64,000 bases of DNA from Cupriavidus basilensis (GCF_000876015.1 NZ_BBQM01000009.1:1-64000); one strand, 5' to 3'. Positions 31,028-41,345 are shown, counted from the first letter of the stretch. Notes: generated from the sequence alone by a model not told the origin. Numbers and translations: made by a program.

Positions 31028-31055
31028 CCAAGCTTCTCGCCGCATCGAAGCTTGG
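31028..31055 (+). terminator. Stem-loop 3' of hamB
   Basis: CCAAGCTTC (31028-31036) and GAAGCTTGG (31047-31055) form a perfect 9-bp stem with a 10-base loop, 14 bases after the hamB stop. There is no T-run, so it may be a transcript-stabilising hairpin or a weak terminator. Confidence 0.4.
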
Positions 31056-31156
31056 TAACCGATACTGAGAATTGCGCGTTGGGTTAGCTTCTTCGCGGCT
31101 CACATGCTCGAACGGCGCTGCATGGTGGCGTACATCGCCTCCAGGTTCGACGCGGT

Positions 31157-31566
31157 CGCGAAGACATCGTCGCCGACTACAACTCGATGAGCCTCACGCT
31201 CGGTCGGCATCCGCTTTCGCTGCTGCGGCCGGTTCTGCTCGAACAACGCCTCGTGCCGGCGTCGACGCATATTACATACCGCAATGGCCGGCTCGCTCGC
31301 GGATGTGGCCTGGTCACGGTACGTCAGCGACCAGGAACCGCAAAGGGGTGATGTTCGTGACCATCGAGGACGAGACGGGCAACGTGAACGTCATCATCTG
31401 GCCGTCGCTGCAGGAGAAGTTCCTGCAGGAAGCGCTGGGCGCGTCTCTGCTTGCGGTGTACGGAACGTGGCAAAGCGAGGGCGAGGTCCGCCACTCGGTC
31501 GTGCAACGCCTCGTCGACTTATCGCACCTGCTCGGTGGGCCTACGGCTGTCTGTCGCAACTTCTGC
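31157..31566 (+). pseudogene. dnaE2: Remnant of error-prone DNA polymerase DnaE2 (C-terminal end)
   Basis: From 31157 the sequence reads REDIVADYNSMSLTLGRHPL, then SLLRPVLLEQRLVPA and GRLARGCGLVTVRQRPGTAK, which are signatures of the DnaE2/ImuC C-terminal OB domain. A one-base loss near 31347 shifts the frame; the match resumes as GVMFVTIEDETGNVNVIIWP and AVYGTWQSEGEVRHSVVQRL. About 900 upstream codons of the polymerase are absent. This is a relic of an imuA-imuB-dnaE2 type mutagenesis cassette. It has no likely function and marks a past deletion or recombination. Confidence 0.8.
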
Positions 31567-31668
31567 TGAATACATGCGGTCGTGCCACGACCAGAATCCG
31601 TCGAGGCCACCGCGGGAGCCGCCATCGCGCATACGATTCGAACGGCGGTCCCGCAAAATTCCCCCTTC

Positions 31669-32679
31669 CTACGAACTATGCAAACCGTCGGTGGATTCTC
31701 GCGGCATCTGGAACATCCCAGAATCGGCGAGTTTCTCTCCGATGTATGAGCTCAACCTAATGGCCGCGTCAACCTCAGGAGGAACGTCGTCGCCTTTGAC
31801 CCTGTAATTGGAAAGCTTCCAGGAGTGATTGGGCATTGTTGTCGTAAACTGCTCAATCGCAAGCCGCTTATCGCGCTGGCGAAATGGATTGCTAAAACTC
31901 ACGTTAAACGCCTTGCCAAAATCCCAGTGGTCAGCGAGCTGGTCTTTTTCGCGATAGTTATAGTGACGGTGATAGAGGTTCGTCAATAGGACAACGTCCA
32001 CTCTGCTGTAATCTGACATCGGGTGGTATGAGTTCTTCGTGAAAAGACCCTGCCATCCGTACAGATAGCCGAACCACTTTTGCAAATCGCTGGGGCCGTC
32101 GCCGCAAACTGCAAGCACGTTCAGTGTATCGTCGTGGGTCGAGTCGGCGAACTTCCCGTGTGCAGATATAAGAAAATCTTTGAGCTTGTTGTCCATATGA
32201 GGCTGCAGCCGCAACGGTTGCCCCGTCGGGGCGTGCGACAAAGCTTTCTGGAGGTCCTCATGCACTTGCGCGAGGTCCGGGTGGCGCCCAAAGACCCCGA
32301 GTTGAAATCCTTTGGTTTGGTCTAACTCGTTCTTTTTCGTGTAGTCCGCGCACTTCACCTCGACATTGAATCTAAATCCACGCGATTCGAAAGCGCAGTC
32401 AACATCCTTAGGTGCCGTTATAACGGGCTCATACTTGAACGTCGACGGAAATTTCCCCGCAAAGTACCCGCAAATCGAAAGCTCACACGCTGCCTGCAGG
32501 TATTGCACCTCATTAAGAATAGGCTTTTCAAGCTGAAGTTTTCGCCCCAAATCTGCCAGTTGCTTTGGCGTGAGGAACGGCTTCAATTTCTCATAGACGG
32601 CGCGCATGCCTGCCGTGTACGGATTGGATTCACCAGGTTCTGATGCCAGGTAGGGATTGAGGATGTGGTCCTGCTGCAT
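31669..32679 (-). CDS. Nuclease-like protein of unknown family
   Basis: 336 residues, no signal peptide or membrane segment. A stretch near residues 90-115, KDVDCAFESRGFRFNVEVKC, has Asp followed at the usual distance by E-V-K on a beta strand, the pattern of a PD-(D/E)xK nuclease core. The remainder is aromatic-rich (WFGYLYGWQGLF, NLYHRHYNY). No partner gene is adjacent on the same strand, so it may act alone. Codon use and GC are of island type. The nuclease reading is motif-based only. Confidence 0.55.
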   Translation of the reverse strand: MQQDHILNPYLASEPGESNPYTAGMRAVYEKLKPFLTPKQLADLGRKLQLEKPILNEVQYLQAACELSICGYFAGKFPSTFKYEPVITAPKDVDCAFESRGFRFNVEVKCADYTKKNELDQTKGFQLGVFGRHPDLAQVHEDLQKALSHAPTGQPLRLQPHMDNKLKDFLISAHGKFADSTHDDTLNVLAVCGDGPSDLQKWFGYLYGWQGLFTKNSYHPMSDYSRVDVVLLTNLYHRHYNYREKDQLADHWDFGKAFNVSFSNPFRQRDKRLAIEQFTTTMPNHSWKLSNYRVKGDDVPPEVDAAIRLSSYIGEKLADSGMFQMPRESTDGLHSS

Positions 32680-33058
32680 GCGAATGGAACACCAAATGTG
32701 GGGCGCTCATTTTACGAACTTTCTGTGACAATTGGGGCCGCTGTATTTCGGCTTGCCGCCCGCTCAAGCGTCCGCCCACGTTCGTTCTCGACCTCGATTG
32801 CTGCACTATAGGCAAGCAAAACTCATGGAAGCTCATCGTCTCGCCGCACACCACCAGTCCGCCGAAATTTTTTGCAGGAAAATCTCCTTTGCTCGCGGCC
32901 AGATTTCCGAGCACGTCCTTCCAATGCGAAATCATCACCGGTGTATCGCGGTATACATACCGCTGCCCGTTCCGCGGTGCAGCTGCGCGACTGGTCGGAC
33001 ATCAACGGCAGACCGACCGCAATATTCCGCCGGTCTGGTCCATCTCTGTTAGGCGGTT
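32680..33058. other. Interval without a confident gene
   Basis: About 380 bases upstream of the nuclease-like gene. A minus-strand frame around 32700-32938 (MISHWKDVLGNLAASKGDFP) has some protein-like character and could be the N terminus of a decayed gene, but it runs into low-quality sequence and the start of the neighbour. I see no other structure. Confidence 0.35.
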
Positions 33059-33223
33059 ATGCACGTCTATGAGCGCCTCTGCGAGGGGTTGCATCAGAAA
33101 CTCTTCGTCAAGAAGGCGAAAAGCGCCGACATCCACAAAATAGGCGCGGAAGAAGTGACCAGGTACGCCGTCATCTGCGGGCTTAACAGGTTGCTGAAAT
33201 ACCTCGCTGACGCCCCCGACTGA
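33059..33223 (+). CDS. Short open reading frame, 54 codons, possible gene or fragment
   Basis: MHVYERLCEGLHQKLFVKKA followed by a charged helix and a GLNRLLKYLADAPD end. Amino acid composition is protein-like and codon use fits the island. There is a weak AGG upstream of the ATG and a stop three codons before it. No family recognised. It could be a small protein or the relic of a larger one. Confidence 0.25.
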   Translation: MHVYERLCEGLHQKLFVKKAKSADIHKIGAEEVTRYAVICGLNRLLKYLADAPD

Positions 33224-33282
33224 GGCATCGCAAGGGGTGCCTCACCCCTCGACCTCGTCGAAAGAATCGATTGTGGGCTGTT

Positions 33283-33759
33283 CTATGAGGTCGTCGGTTT
33301 TGCACCGAGGCTCGAAAAACAGTATTTCAGCAACCTGCTAAGGCCCACATACTCGGGGAAGATGACGCCGACAATTCCTTCTGCTAGATACTTGTCTAAC
33401 CGCTCATCAAAATGCTCTAGCGCATTGCGTAGATTGCGGTCGTGCAGTGGGCTGGTCTCGTCGAGGGAGAAGGCCTCCCGCAAGAGCTGACCTCGATTCT
33501 GATGGGGCTCTTTGGCCTTGGGAACGGGCCAGAAGTAGCGTGAAAGTGCGCCTGCCTGCAAGACCATATTCTGAAATTCGTTCAGGATAATCTTCGTCGG
33601 CAATAGCTGTAGTTCTTTTTCGGTTCGGCGCTCGTTCAGGTTCTCGAAGATTTTGTCCAATCTCGCTATCGAGCGAATGGCCGACATGCTATTGAAAAGC
33701 ATGCTCTGAATGTAAAAAGCTTGGTATGGCGGCCATATCGCGGATTTGTTGCGTGTCAT
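33283..33759 (-). CDS. Helical protein with a HEPN-type RNxxxH motif
   Basis: 158 residues, mostly helical, no signal or membrane segment. The stretch HDRNLRNALEHFDERLDKYL contains RNALEH, an exact RNxxxH motif as found in HEPN ribonucleases, located on a late helix as expected. HEPN proteins are frequent RNA-cutting effectors in toxin-antitoxin and defence loci. No obvious antitoxin lies next to it, although the 54-codon frame at 33059-33223 is nearby. The motif is short, so the assignment is tentative. Confidence 0.5.
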   Translation of the reverse strand: MTRNKSAIWPPYQAFYIQSMLFNSMSAIRSIARLDKIFENLNERRTEKELQLLPTKIILNEFQNMVLQAGALSRYFWPVPKAKEPHQNRGQLLREAFSLDETSPLHDRNLRNALEHFDERLDKYLAEGIVGVIFPEYVGLSRLLKYCFSSLGAKPTTS

Positions 33760-33921
33760 AAGCTGGATGTATCTGCGACGTTGGGTCCGACGGGTGGCAT
33801 TGAATGTTGCCTGCCCAAACTGAAAATGAACCTTGTTTCGTTTCTCTGGACGCTGCTTGCGGCAGTGCCACAGTGCGCCACTTCAACTGGATTGGAACAC
33901 GTGTTTCCTGACAGAACGCTG

Positions 33922-36900
33922 CTAAGGCGCGCTAGACGACGGCGAAGAAGGTTTGGCGCGTGCCCGCAGCGACTCATAGAGCTGCGCCGGCCCGAGAAGA
34001 ACATCTTTGAGTCCTTCTCGCACACGTTCAGACCCCAACGCCTGCGTGCTCATCGCATTGTGAGCGTCGAGCGCGTCCATGATGGCGTGCATTAGCGCAT
34101 TCTTTAGGTCGGGGGAGTTGGCGAACTGCTCCTTGCTATTGCTCATGGCCTGCTGGACGAGCGTCTCGTTCTCCAGGAGCTTGCCCTTCAGCACGCCATT
34201 GACATACACGAGCTGGTCATCATCGGTGAGGTCACCCTCAAACAGCCCATTCACCTTCTGGATGACTTCGTCAAGGAAGGCCTTTTGCTTGTCCTGCACG
34301 GCTCCACTGCCGACGGCGTCCATCGGAGGCAGCTTGGGGGCTTCGCCATGATTCAGGCTCAACGGCTGGCGGCCTGTATTCCTGAGGCTGTGGTGTGTTA
34401 GCACGACCTTGGACAGGTCGACGGTATCGCGTTCTCGGCCGAACTCCAGCAGCGGGATGAGTCGCTTGTAAAACAGGAAGCGCTTCTCAATGTCCGTGTT
34501 CCCGTAATCGAAAATCTGCGACAGGAAGGCATACAAGCGCACAAACGCGCCCGTATCGTTCTTGAACAGGACCAGCGCATCGAGTGTGTCTTTAGCTGCG
34601 TGCACGGCCTTGTCCTCCTGCTTGGCTTCGGCGGCTGCCTTGTCCTCCTGCGCTGCCTTGTAACGCTTGAGCAGACGGTCGGCCACTGGCGCTATTGCAG
34701 TGCTCAACTGCGCCTGCGTGCCTTTCGGGTCCAATTCAACCTTCGCCACACGGTCGACCTCAAAGTCATCGTAGTAACCAGCGGCATCAAGCTTGGCGCG
34801 CAGGTCGTAGACATGATGCGGGTCGGTGGTGGCCTCCAATTCGGCGGTCTCATAGTAAGTCTTGAACGCCTTCAGGATGTCGCCGGCCTCGTTAACGAAG
34901 TCGAGGATGTAGGTAGTATCCTTGCCAGGATGAGCGCGGTTTAGCCGAGACAACGTCTGCACGGCCTGGATGCCCCCGAGCATCTTGTCGACGTACATAC
35001 CGCACAGCAAAGGCTGGTCAAAGCCGGTCTGGAACTTGTTGGCAACGAGGAGCAGGTGATACTCGGGCTCGGCGAATGCGTCACGGATGTCGCGCCCCTT
35101 GAGGCCAGGATTCAGGTCTTTGCTGGACTCGGTGACCGGTGCTGGGTAGCTCTCAGGGTCGTCAATTTCGCCGGAGAAGGCCACCAGCACGCCCAGTGGA
35201 TAGTTCTGTTTCTGGATATAGGCGCGAATCGCCTTCTGCCAACGCACGGCTTCCTTACGGCTGCCTACCACGACCATTGCTTTGGCCTTGCCTTCCAGCA
35301 GAGGTTGAACGTTCTCTCGGTAGTGCTCGACGACGATTTGCACCTTCTGCGCGATGTTGTACGGGTGCAGCCGAACCCACTGCATGATTCCCTTCATCGC
35401 GGCACTGCGCTCAACCTCCTTCTCGTCGTATTCCTGTCCATCATGGGCCAGCTTGAACGCGAGCTTGTAGGTCGTGTAGTTCTTCAGGACATCGAGAATG
35501 AAGCCCTCCTCGATGGCCTGGCGCATTGAGTACACGTGGAAGGGCTGCGGCATCCCGTCCAGGCCGGGGCGGCCAAAGAGCTCCAGTGTCTTCTGCTTGG
35601 GGGTAGCGGTGAAGGCCACGTAGGTCAGCCCCTTGGTGCCGGTGCGCGCCTCCATTTGGGCTGCCAATACCACTTCGGTGTCAATTTCACCGCCATCCTG
35701 CAACTCGGCCCATTCTTCGGCAGACAGCAACTGCTTGAGCTTGGACGCCGACTCGCCAGTCTGCGAGCTGTGGGCTTCGTCTGCGATGACGGCGAAGCGC
35801 TTGTCTTCGGTCGCCGCCAGTTCCTGAACCGCTTGCAAGGCGAACGGGAAAGTCTGGATGGTACAGACGATGATTTTCTTACCGTCCTTAAGCGCCTGGC
35901 CCAATTGCGCGCTCTTGCTCCCGTGCTCATTGGTGATAGTGGCTACCACACCGGTCGTCCGCTCGAAGTCGAAGATAGCTTCCTGCAGTTGAGCGTCGAG
36001 CACAGTGCGGTCCGATACCACCAGCACGCTGTCGAACAACTTGCGGTGCTCGGTGTCGTGCAGGTCGGCGAGGAAGTGTGCGGTCCAGGCAATCGAATTC
36101 GTCTTGCCCGAGCCTGCCGAATGCTGAATGAGGTATCGCTGACCGGCACCTTCCCCCAAGACATCGGTCACCAGCTTGCGTGTCGCATCGAGCTGGTGAT
36201 AGCGCGGAAAGATGACGCTTTTCAGTTGCTTCTTGTCGTCGCGCTTGCCAATCATGTAGCGGTGCAGGATGTCGAGCCAGCTCTCCCGTGCCCACACCTC
36301 TTCCCACAGATAGGCAGTGGCGAAGCCTTCCGGATTCGGAGCGTTGCCGGCGGCACCCTGGTTACCTTGGTTGAAAGGCAGAAAATGCGTGGCCGGTCCG
36401 GCCAGCAGCGTTGTCATCATCACTTCAGCTTGGCTTACCGCGAAGTGCACGAGTGCTCCGCCAGGAAAGCCCAGCAACGGTTCCAACTGCCCACCTTTGG
36501 GCTGCGGATGACGGTCAAAGCGATACTGGTCCACTGCATCCTGCGCACATTGAGTGAAGTCCGACTTCAGCTCAGCGGTGGCGACCGGGACGCCATTGAG
36601 AAACAGGACCAGGTCCAGTGCGTCCTGCGGATGGTTTGGTGAATGCCGCACCTGACGCACCACGCGTAGACGGTTGGCGGCGTAATGCTGCAGGATGACG
36701 GGGTTGATGGCCAGGGCCGGCTTGAACTGCACCAGCGACAGCGGCTCCTTCAGTCCGAGCATCTCTACACCACGGCGCAGGACATCCAGCGTACCGCGCT
36801 CGTTCAGGCTTTTGCGCACCCGTTCAGCCAAACGTTCCTTGAGTGCGGGGCCATGAGTCTTGGTCAGCCGCTGCCACGTATCGGGCTGGGTAGCCTCAAT

Positions 36901-37041
36901 CCACGCCAGCAGGTCAGGCAGGTAAAGTGCGCTGACGCGGTCGTAGTGTGCCGCATCGCCTTCGGCATAGAGCCAACCATTGGCCGCCAGGGACTGGCAG
37001 ATTTCCGCTTCAAAGTGGTGTTCCTGGTGCAGGTTGCTCAT
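33922..37041 (-). CDS. hsdR: Type I restriction enzyme subunit R (HsdR)
   Basis: 1039 residues, usual HsdR size. The N-terminal nuclease domain has DALDLVLFLNGVPVATAELK, giving D ... E-x-K of the PD-(D/E)xK fold. The translocase motor has Walker A in IQHSAGSGKTNSIAW, DEAH in VIADEAHSSQTGE, and the motif III/VI region TLSRLNRAHPGKDT. The C-terminal helical region binds the methylase core. It cuts unmethylated foreign DNA after ATP-driven translocation. It is the last gene of the operon, 56 bp after the DUF5655 gene. Sequence appears intact. Confidence 0.95.
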   Translation of the reverse strand: MSNLHQEHHFEAEICQSLAANGWLYAEGDAAHYDRVSALYLPDLLAWIEATQPDTWQRLTKTHGPALKERLAERVRKSLNERGTLDVLRRGVEMLGLKEPLSLVQFKPALAINPVILQHYAANRLRVVRQVRHSPNHPQDALDLVLFLNGVPVATAELKSDFTQCAQDAVDQYRFDRHPQPKGGQLEPLLGFPGGALVHFAVSQAEVMMTTLLAGPATHFLPFNQGNQGAAGNAPNPEGFATAYLWEEVWARESWLDILHRYMIGKRDDKKQLKSVIFPRYHQLDATRKLVTDVLGEGAGQRYLIQHSAGSGKTNSIAWTAHFLADLHDTEHRKLFDSVLVVSDRTVLDAQLQEAIFDFERTTGVVATITNEHGSKSAQLGQALKDGKKIIVCTIQTFPFALQAVQELAATEDKRFAVIADEAHSSQTGESASKLKQLLSAEEWAELQDGGEIDTEVVLAAQMEARTGTKGLTYVAFTATPKQKTLELFGRPGLDGMPQPFHVYSMRQAIEEGFILDVLKNYTTYKLAFKLAHDGQEYDEKEVERSAAMKGIMQWVRLHPYNIAQKVQIVVEHYRENVQPLLEGKAKAMVVVGSRKEAVRWQKAIRAYIQKQNYPLGVLVAFSGEIDDPESYPAPVTESSKDLNPGLKGRDIRDAFAEPEYHLLLVANKFQTGFDQPLLCGMYVDKMLGGIQAVQTLSRLNRAHPGKDTTYILDFVNEAGDILKAFKTYYETAELEATTDPHHVYDLRAKLDAAGYYDDFEVDRVAKVELDPKGTQAQLSTAIAPVADRLLKRYKAAQEDKAAAEAKQEDKAVHAAKDTLDALVLFKNDTGAFVRLYAFLSQIFDYGNTDIEKRFLFYKRLIPLLEFGRERDTVDLSKVVLTHHSLRNTGRQPLSLNHGEAPKLPPMDAVGSGAVQDKQKAFLDEVIQKVNGLFEGDLTDDDQLVYVNGVLKGKLLENETLVQQAMSNSKEQFANSPDLKNALMHAIMDALDAHNAMSTQALGSERVREGLKDVLLGPAQLYESLRARAKPSSPSSSAP

Positions 37042-37097
37042 GGTTGACCCGTACGTATTGGATATTCTTGTTTCATGAGGCAGGCCAGACGCGCAAC

Positions 37098-38030
37098 CTA
37101 GCCTTCGGCGTAACTGTGTTCTACCAGTGGTTTGGCCCGCGCCAAGTCCGCCGGGGTGCGCAGCGTCAATTCGACGTCGCCCGTGCCCCAGTGTCCGACA
37201 TGGCTTATGTCGCGGCTGAAGCCATCTTCAAGAGTGACCGACGCCGGGTCGAGCTTGAGCGTGATGAGCAGGCGATTCGGATAGGCAATGACGCAGGCGA
37301 AGTTCTTCAGACGCCGGAACGCAGTGTAGAGCTTCAGGCGCTTTTCCTGTACGTCATCGCCCAGAGTGGTCAGATAGCTCGTCGTTTGTGTGTACAGGTC
37401 GCGAATGTCGGTCGAGGCCAGTGCAAGCTGCTCTTCCAGGGACTTGTCCTTACCAGCCGGCTTCGGCTTGTCGGATTCGACGGGCACTTCAGTAGCGGCT
37501 GGCTTGGCCGCCATCGCGTCCGGGACACTCTGGGCGTTCACCAGCTCTAGCAACAGCAGGTCCTCGCCAAACAGCTTGTAGCGAATCAGCTCGATATTGC
37601 GCGGAATTTGCTGTACGGCGTGCTGGTCGTAGCGGGTGAAATCGGCGGCGATGCACAACAGACGCGTACCGGCCCACTCGATTTGCTCAGCCACATCCTT
37701 GCCGAGCTTTTCCATCACCAACCAGCGGAACTCTGCCTGATGGTCCAATAGCCAGTCCAAATAGAACAGCCCCTGGTTGATGACGTTCTCGTTGCTGTGG
37801 CGCTTGTATTCGATGATGACTGGGCAACCGTTCTCGTCGAGACCTAGCGAATCGATGCGGCCCTTGTGGGTCTTGCCAGTCGCGTATTCGCTGGCCAAGA
37901 AACGTACGCCGAGAAAAGTCGGCATGTTCGCCTCGATGAGACCTTGCAGTTGCTTCTCCAGCTTCGCTGCTTGGCTCGATAGCTCGTCTGCAGTGCCATT
38001 GGACAGGCGAAATAACTGGATGTCGCTCAT
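37098..38030 (-). CDS. Nuclease-like protein with C-terminal DUF5655 domain, inside the hsd operon
   Basis: 310 residues. The N-terminal domain has GKTHKGRIDSLGLDENGCPV leading into IIEYKRHSNENVINQGLFYL: Asp in G-R-I-D and E-Y-K form a PD-(D/E)xK active site like NucS-type enzymes. The C-terminal domain (about 215-300) reads as DUF5655, with DIRDLYTQTTSYLTTLGDDV and a final LTLRTPADLARAKPLVEHSY. It overlaps hsdS by 4 bp and so is translationally coupled to it. Related proteins recur in R-M loci; whether it cuts DNA or regulates the complex is unknown. Confidence 0.78.
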   Translation of the reverse strand: MSDIQLFRLSNGTADELSSQAAKLEKQLQGLIEANMPTFLGVRFLASEYATGKTHKGRIDSLGLDENGCPVIIEYKRHSNENVINQGLFYLDWLLDHQAEFRWLVMEKLGKDVAEQIEWAGTRLLCIAADFTRYDQHAVQQIPRNIELIRYKLFGEDLLLLELVNAQSVPDAMAAKPAATEVPVESDKPKPAGKDKSLEEQLALASTDIRDLYTQTTSYLTTLGDDVQEKRLKLYTAFRRLKNFACVIAYPNRLLITLKLDPASVTLEDGFSRDISHVGHWGTGDVELTLRTPADLARAKPLVEHSYAEG

Positions 38031-39334
38031 GCGGCAAGCTCCTGCGGCACTGCGTCGCGCACGTCGATTTTGCCAGTGACTGCGGCGGCAATCAGGGCAC
38101 TGCGGCGTTCCTTAAGGAGGGAAAGGGCGCGCTCTGTAGCGGTGTACAGGGCGTCAATTTTTCCGTTCTCAAGGTGGATGTACTCCAGAATCTGTTGCTG
38201 CTCATTCGGTGGTGGCAAGGTAACATGCAGTTCCCCAATAGATGCCATGTTTAGCCCCTCCATAGTTGTGCCTTGCGCAGCTAGCGAGAAATACCGCTGA
38301 CTCGTTTGGTTTTTCAGAAAGGCCTGCAAATACCGAGGGGAAATCAGTTTTTCGAATACGCGATACAAAACCAAACGAGGGTTGATGATACCCGGCTCAA
38401 CTTCTTCAGGGACTACGGCGGCCTTCCCAATGGTTCCCATGACGCTAATCAAAATATCGTTAGGCATCACCCGGTAACGCGACATTTCCCCGAACTTTGC
38501 TTCTGATATATAGTAGTCGCCCACCGAAAAATCATCAGGTATGACCTGTTGCTGGCCGTAAACGCGATAGCCAGAGTCAACGTACATTGATTTCGTCAAG
38601 GATGAACCATAGGGCCCCGCAATGCCCTCCCGAACCAGGTACTTCAGCCGTTTGACATCCCAATGCGCGGGCACCTTACGTAGCCACGCCACGCCAGAAC
38701 CCTTCATCGGCGCCTCCGGGTTCAGGCCTTGCGTAACTGCTCGCGAAATGGTTGCCTGGCGCTTTTCTGCCAGCAGGGTGAGGAGTTTCTCCTGCTCGGC
38801 CAACAGGGCATCAATCTTGGCCGTCTCGCGGTCGAGGAAGGCAACGATAGCAGTTTGCTGGTCTCGGGGCGGAACCGCCAGGAGCATATTCGACAAGAAC
38901 TCCCAGCTAACGCGCGGCATTTTCGAGCCAAACGTTGAGCCGTCGGCCATTGCGATGAAATCTCGGCTGAGGACCTGATATTGTAGGAAACGCGGGACCA
39001 GCTTCGCGTTAGGTCGAAGAACGTGAAAATCTCCTACGGCTTCTCCGGTAGAGTCCGCCAGGTAAGCTTTGGCAAGATATGGTCGGAGTTTGCCGAAAAG
39101 TATGTCTCCGGGTTCGAAGGCTACACCCTCACCCTCAAACTCAGTTTCGGTTGGAATGAACCTGCCAGACCACCCCGCAATGTTTTCCAACGCAACGGGA
39201 TTCGAGCGACGGTCTGTTTTTTCGGTTACGAGTCGCACTACGAGTTTTGCACGACTGACATCCCAGTAGGCCGGTACCTTACCAAGCCATTCCGTCCCAG
39301 AATCCTTATATCCAGAATGCCTCGGCAAGCTCAT
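38027..39334 (-). CDS. hsdS: Type I restriction enzyme specificity subunit (HsdS)
   Basis: 435 residues. Two target-recognition domains alternate with two long conserved helices: the first helix region has [20 protein letters not shown] and the second [20 protein letters not shown], each followed by a basic stretch ([27 protein letters not shown]). Each domain opens with KVPAYWDV or [14 protein letters not shown]. The two domains should read the two halves of a bipartite site, which cannot be predicted by eye. 4-bp overlaps with hsdM and the downstream gene show tight coupling. Confidence 0.93.
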   Translation of the reverse strand: MSLPRHSGYKDSGTEWLGKVPAYWDVSRAKLVVRLVTEKTDRRSNPVALENIAGWSGRFIPTETEFEGEGVAFEPGDILFGKLRPYLAKAYLADSTGEAVGDFHVLRPNAKLVPRFLQYQVLSRDFIAMADGSTFGSKMPRVSWEFLSNMLLAVPPRDQQTAIVAFLDRETAKIDALLAEQEKLLTLLAEKRQATISRAVTQGLNPEAPMKGSGVAWLRKVPAHWDVKRLKYLVREGIAGPYGSSLTKSMYVDSGYRVYGQQQVIPDDFSVGDYYISEAKFGEMSRYRVMPNDILISVMGTIGKAAVVPEEVEPGIINPRLVLYRVFEKLISPRYLQAFLKNQTSQRYFSLAAQGTTMEGLNMASIGELHVTLPPPNEQQQILEYIHLENGKIDALYTATERALSLLKERRSALIAAAVTGKIDVRDAVPQELAA

Positions 39335-41172
39335 TCCGCCAACTCCTCGAGCATCTTCATGATGTTGGCCGACACCGCCTTTAGCTCCTCATCGATGGTG
39401 TGCAAGTCGCGCGGCGGCTCGAATACGTAGAAATGCCGGTTGAACGGAATCTCGTAGCCGACCTTGCTCTTCTCGTCATCCATCCAGGCATCCGCCGCGT
39501 GTGGCAGCACCTCGCACTTGAAATAGGCGTGGATGTCCCCTAAGAGGGGCACATTCTCAGTATCGCGCAACGCGCTATCCGCCTGCGGCTTGCCCTTTTG
39601 CTTACCTTTGATACCCTGTACCACCCGGCCCTGCTCGTCGCGCAGCGGTCGCTCAACAGTAATGGTGGTGTAACCGAACTCCTCGTTCTTGAAGATGCGA
39701 GAGATTGGCACCAGCTTGACCTGACCTCCTGCAGGCGCATCAGGCCTGTCTGCTGTAGCGGGCACTACGTAGCGCCCCACTTCCTTCCCCTCGGCGTCCA
39801 GCACTGTCGCCAACTCCGCCTCAAGGAAATTCCCAAACAGCCGGGTCACCATCTCGATATGGTCGTCGCTAAGCTCCTTACGCTTGCTGCCCAAGCTCTT
39901 TCGCATCTTCTGCCAGAAGCTCGAGGCGTCGATGAGCTGGACGTAGCCCTTGCGGTCATCTGGCTTCTTGTTCGACAGAATCCACACGTACGTGGAAATC
40001 CCAGTGTTGTAGAACATGTCTGTCGGCAGACCTACGATGGCTTCCACCAGGTCGTTCTCCAGCACGTAACGGCGAATTTCGCTCTCGCCGCTGCCGGCTC
40101 CGCCAGTGAACAGCGGGGAGCCGTTCAGCACGATGCCGAAGCGGCTACCCCCGTCCTGCGCAGGACGCATCTTCGAAAGTAGGTGCATCAGGAACAGCAT
40201 CGAGCCGTCAGACACGCGTGGCAGCCCGGGCCCGAAGCGCCCGTCGAAGCCTTTCTGTTCGTGCTCCTGGCGTACGGACTTCTCGACTTTCTTCCACTCG
40301 ACGCCAAACGGCGGATTGGAGAGCATGTAGTCGAACTTGCGTCCGCCATGGCCGTCATCGGACAGCGTGTTGCCCGAGACAATGTTCGCGACGTCCTGGC
40401 CCTTGATGAGCATGTCCGCTTTGCAGATAGCGTAGGACTCGTCGTTGAGCTCCTGGCCAAACATGGTCAGGCGGGCTGCCGGGTTGTGCTCCAGCAGGTA
40501 TTCGCCCGCAACCGACAGCATGCCGCCCGTGCCCGCCGTGGGGTCATAGATGGTGCGCACCACGGCATTGCCGGGCGTCAGCACATCGTCGTCCTCAATG
40601 AACAGCAGGTTGACCATCAACCGGATGACCTCGCGTGGGGTGAAGTGCTCCCCGGCGGTCTCGTTCGAGATTTCGGCAAACTTCCGAATCAGTTCCTCGA
40701 AGACTAGCCCCATCTGGGCGTTGTCCACGGTCGTCGGGTGTAGCTCGATGTTTGCGAATTTCTCGGTGACCAGGTAGAGGAGGTTGGCCTTGGCGAGCCG
40801 TTCGACCTGGGTGTAGAAGTCGAAGCGCTCGAAGATGTCGCGAGCCGCTGGCGAGAACGCTTGGACGTATGCGTAGAGGTTCTGACGGATGTGGTCTTGG
40901 TCGCCGAGCAGCTTGACCAAGTCAAGTGGCGAGGTATTGTAAAACTTGGTGTCGCCGGCCAAGCGCAGCAGAAAAGGCTCCGGGTTGAGGCCAGCCTTGG
41001 ACTTGGAAGCGAATTCCGCAAGCACCGCCGCCTTCGTGGACTCCAGTACACAGTCCAGCCTGCGAAGGACTGTGAACGGCAGGATGACGCGACCATACTC
41101 GGATTGTTTGTAGTCGCCACGCAGCAGGTCAGCAACGGACCAGATGAATGAGGATAGTGCTTGGTGGTTCAT
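39331..41172 (-). CDS. hsdM: Type I DNA methyltransferase subunit M (HsdM)
   Basis: 613 residues. The N-terminal HsdM helical domain is followed by the N6-adenine methylase core: SAM-binding motif [20 protein letters not shown] and catalytic motif NPPFG in [14 protein letters not shown]. With HsdS it methylates host sites and with HsdR it forms the restriction complex. First gene of the hsd operon; its promoter should lie in 41173-41345. It belongs to the longer HsdM group with a C-terminal extension for HsdS contact. Intact. Confidence 0.95.
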   Translation of the reverse strand: MNHQALSSFIWSVADLLRGDYKQSEYGRVILPFTVLRRLDCVLESTKAAVLAEFASKSKAGLNPEPFLLRLAGDTKFYNTSPLDLVKLLGDQDHIRQNLYAYVQAFSPAARDIFERFDFYTQVERLAKANLLYLVTEKFANIELHPTTVDNAQMGLVFEELIRKFAEISNETAGEHFTPREVIRLMVNLLFIEDDDVLTPGNAVVRTIYDPTAGTGGMLSVAGEYLLEHNPAARLTMFGQELNDESYAICKADMLIKGQDVANIVSGNTLSDDGHGGRKFDYMLSNPPFGVEWKKVEKSVRQEHEQKGFDGRFGPGLPRVSDGSMLFLMHLLSKMRPAQDGGSRFGIVLNGSPLFTGGAGSGESEIRRYVLENDLVEAIVGLPTDMFYNTGISTYVWILSNKKPDDRKGYVQLIDASSFWQKMRKSLGSKRKELSDDHIEMVTRLFGNFLEAELATVLDAEGKEVGRYVVPATADRPDAPAGGQVKLVPISRIFKNEEFGYTTITVERPLRDEQGRVVQGIKGKQKGKPQADSALRDTENVPLLGDIHAYFKCEVLPHAADAWMDDEKSKVGYEIPFNRHFYVFEPPRDLHTIDEELKAVSANIMKMLEELAE

Positions 41173-41345
41173 TTATTCGGGGACGTTGTTGTCCAATTGG
41201 TCAGCGGCGTTCTATAGCCCCGCGACCGGGGTGTTGCAGCCGATTTGTGGGGCGCGGATACGCTAAGGATTTTACCTTGCCGGAGGCGCAATCGGTTTGG
41301 GGAGGGCTGAAGGCCCAGGTGGGAAGCTCATTACGGATTTGACGT

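Noticed and set aside
35536..36642. A 368-codon frame antisense to hsdR
   Set aside because: hsdR motifs on the minus strand are intact and the antisense frame has none.
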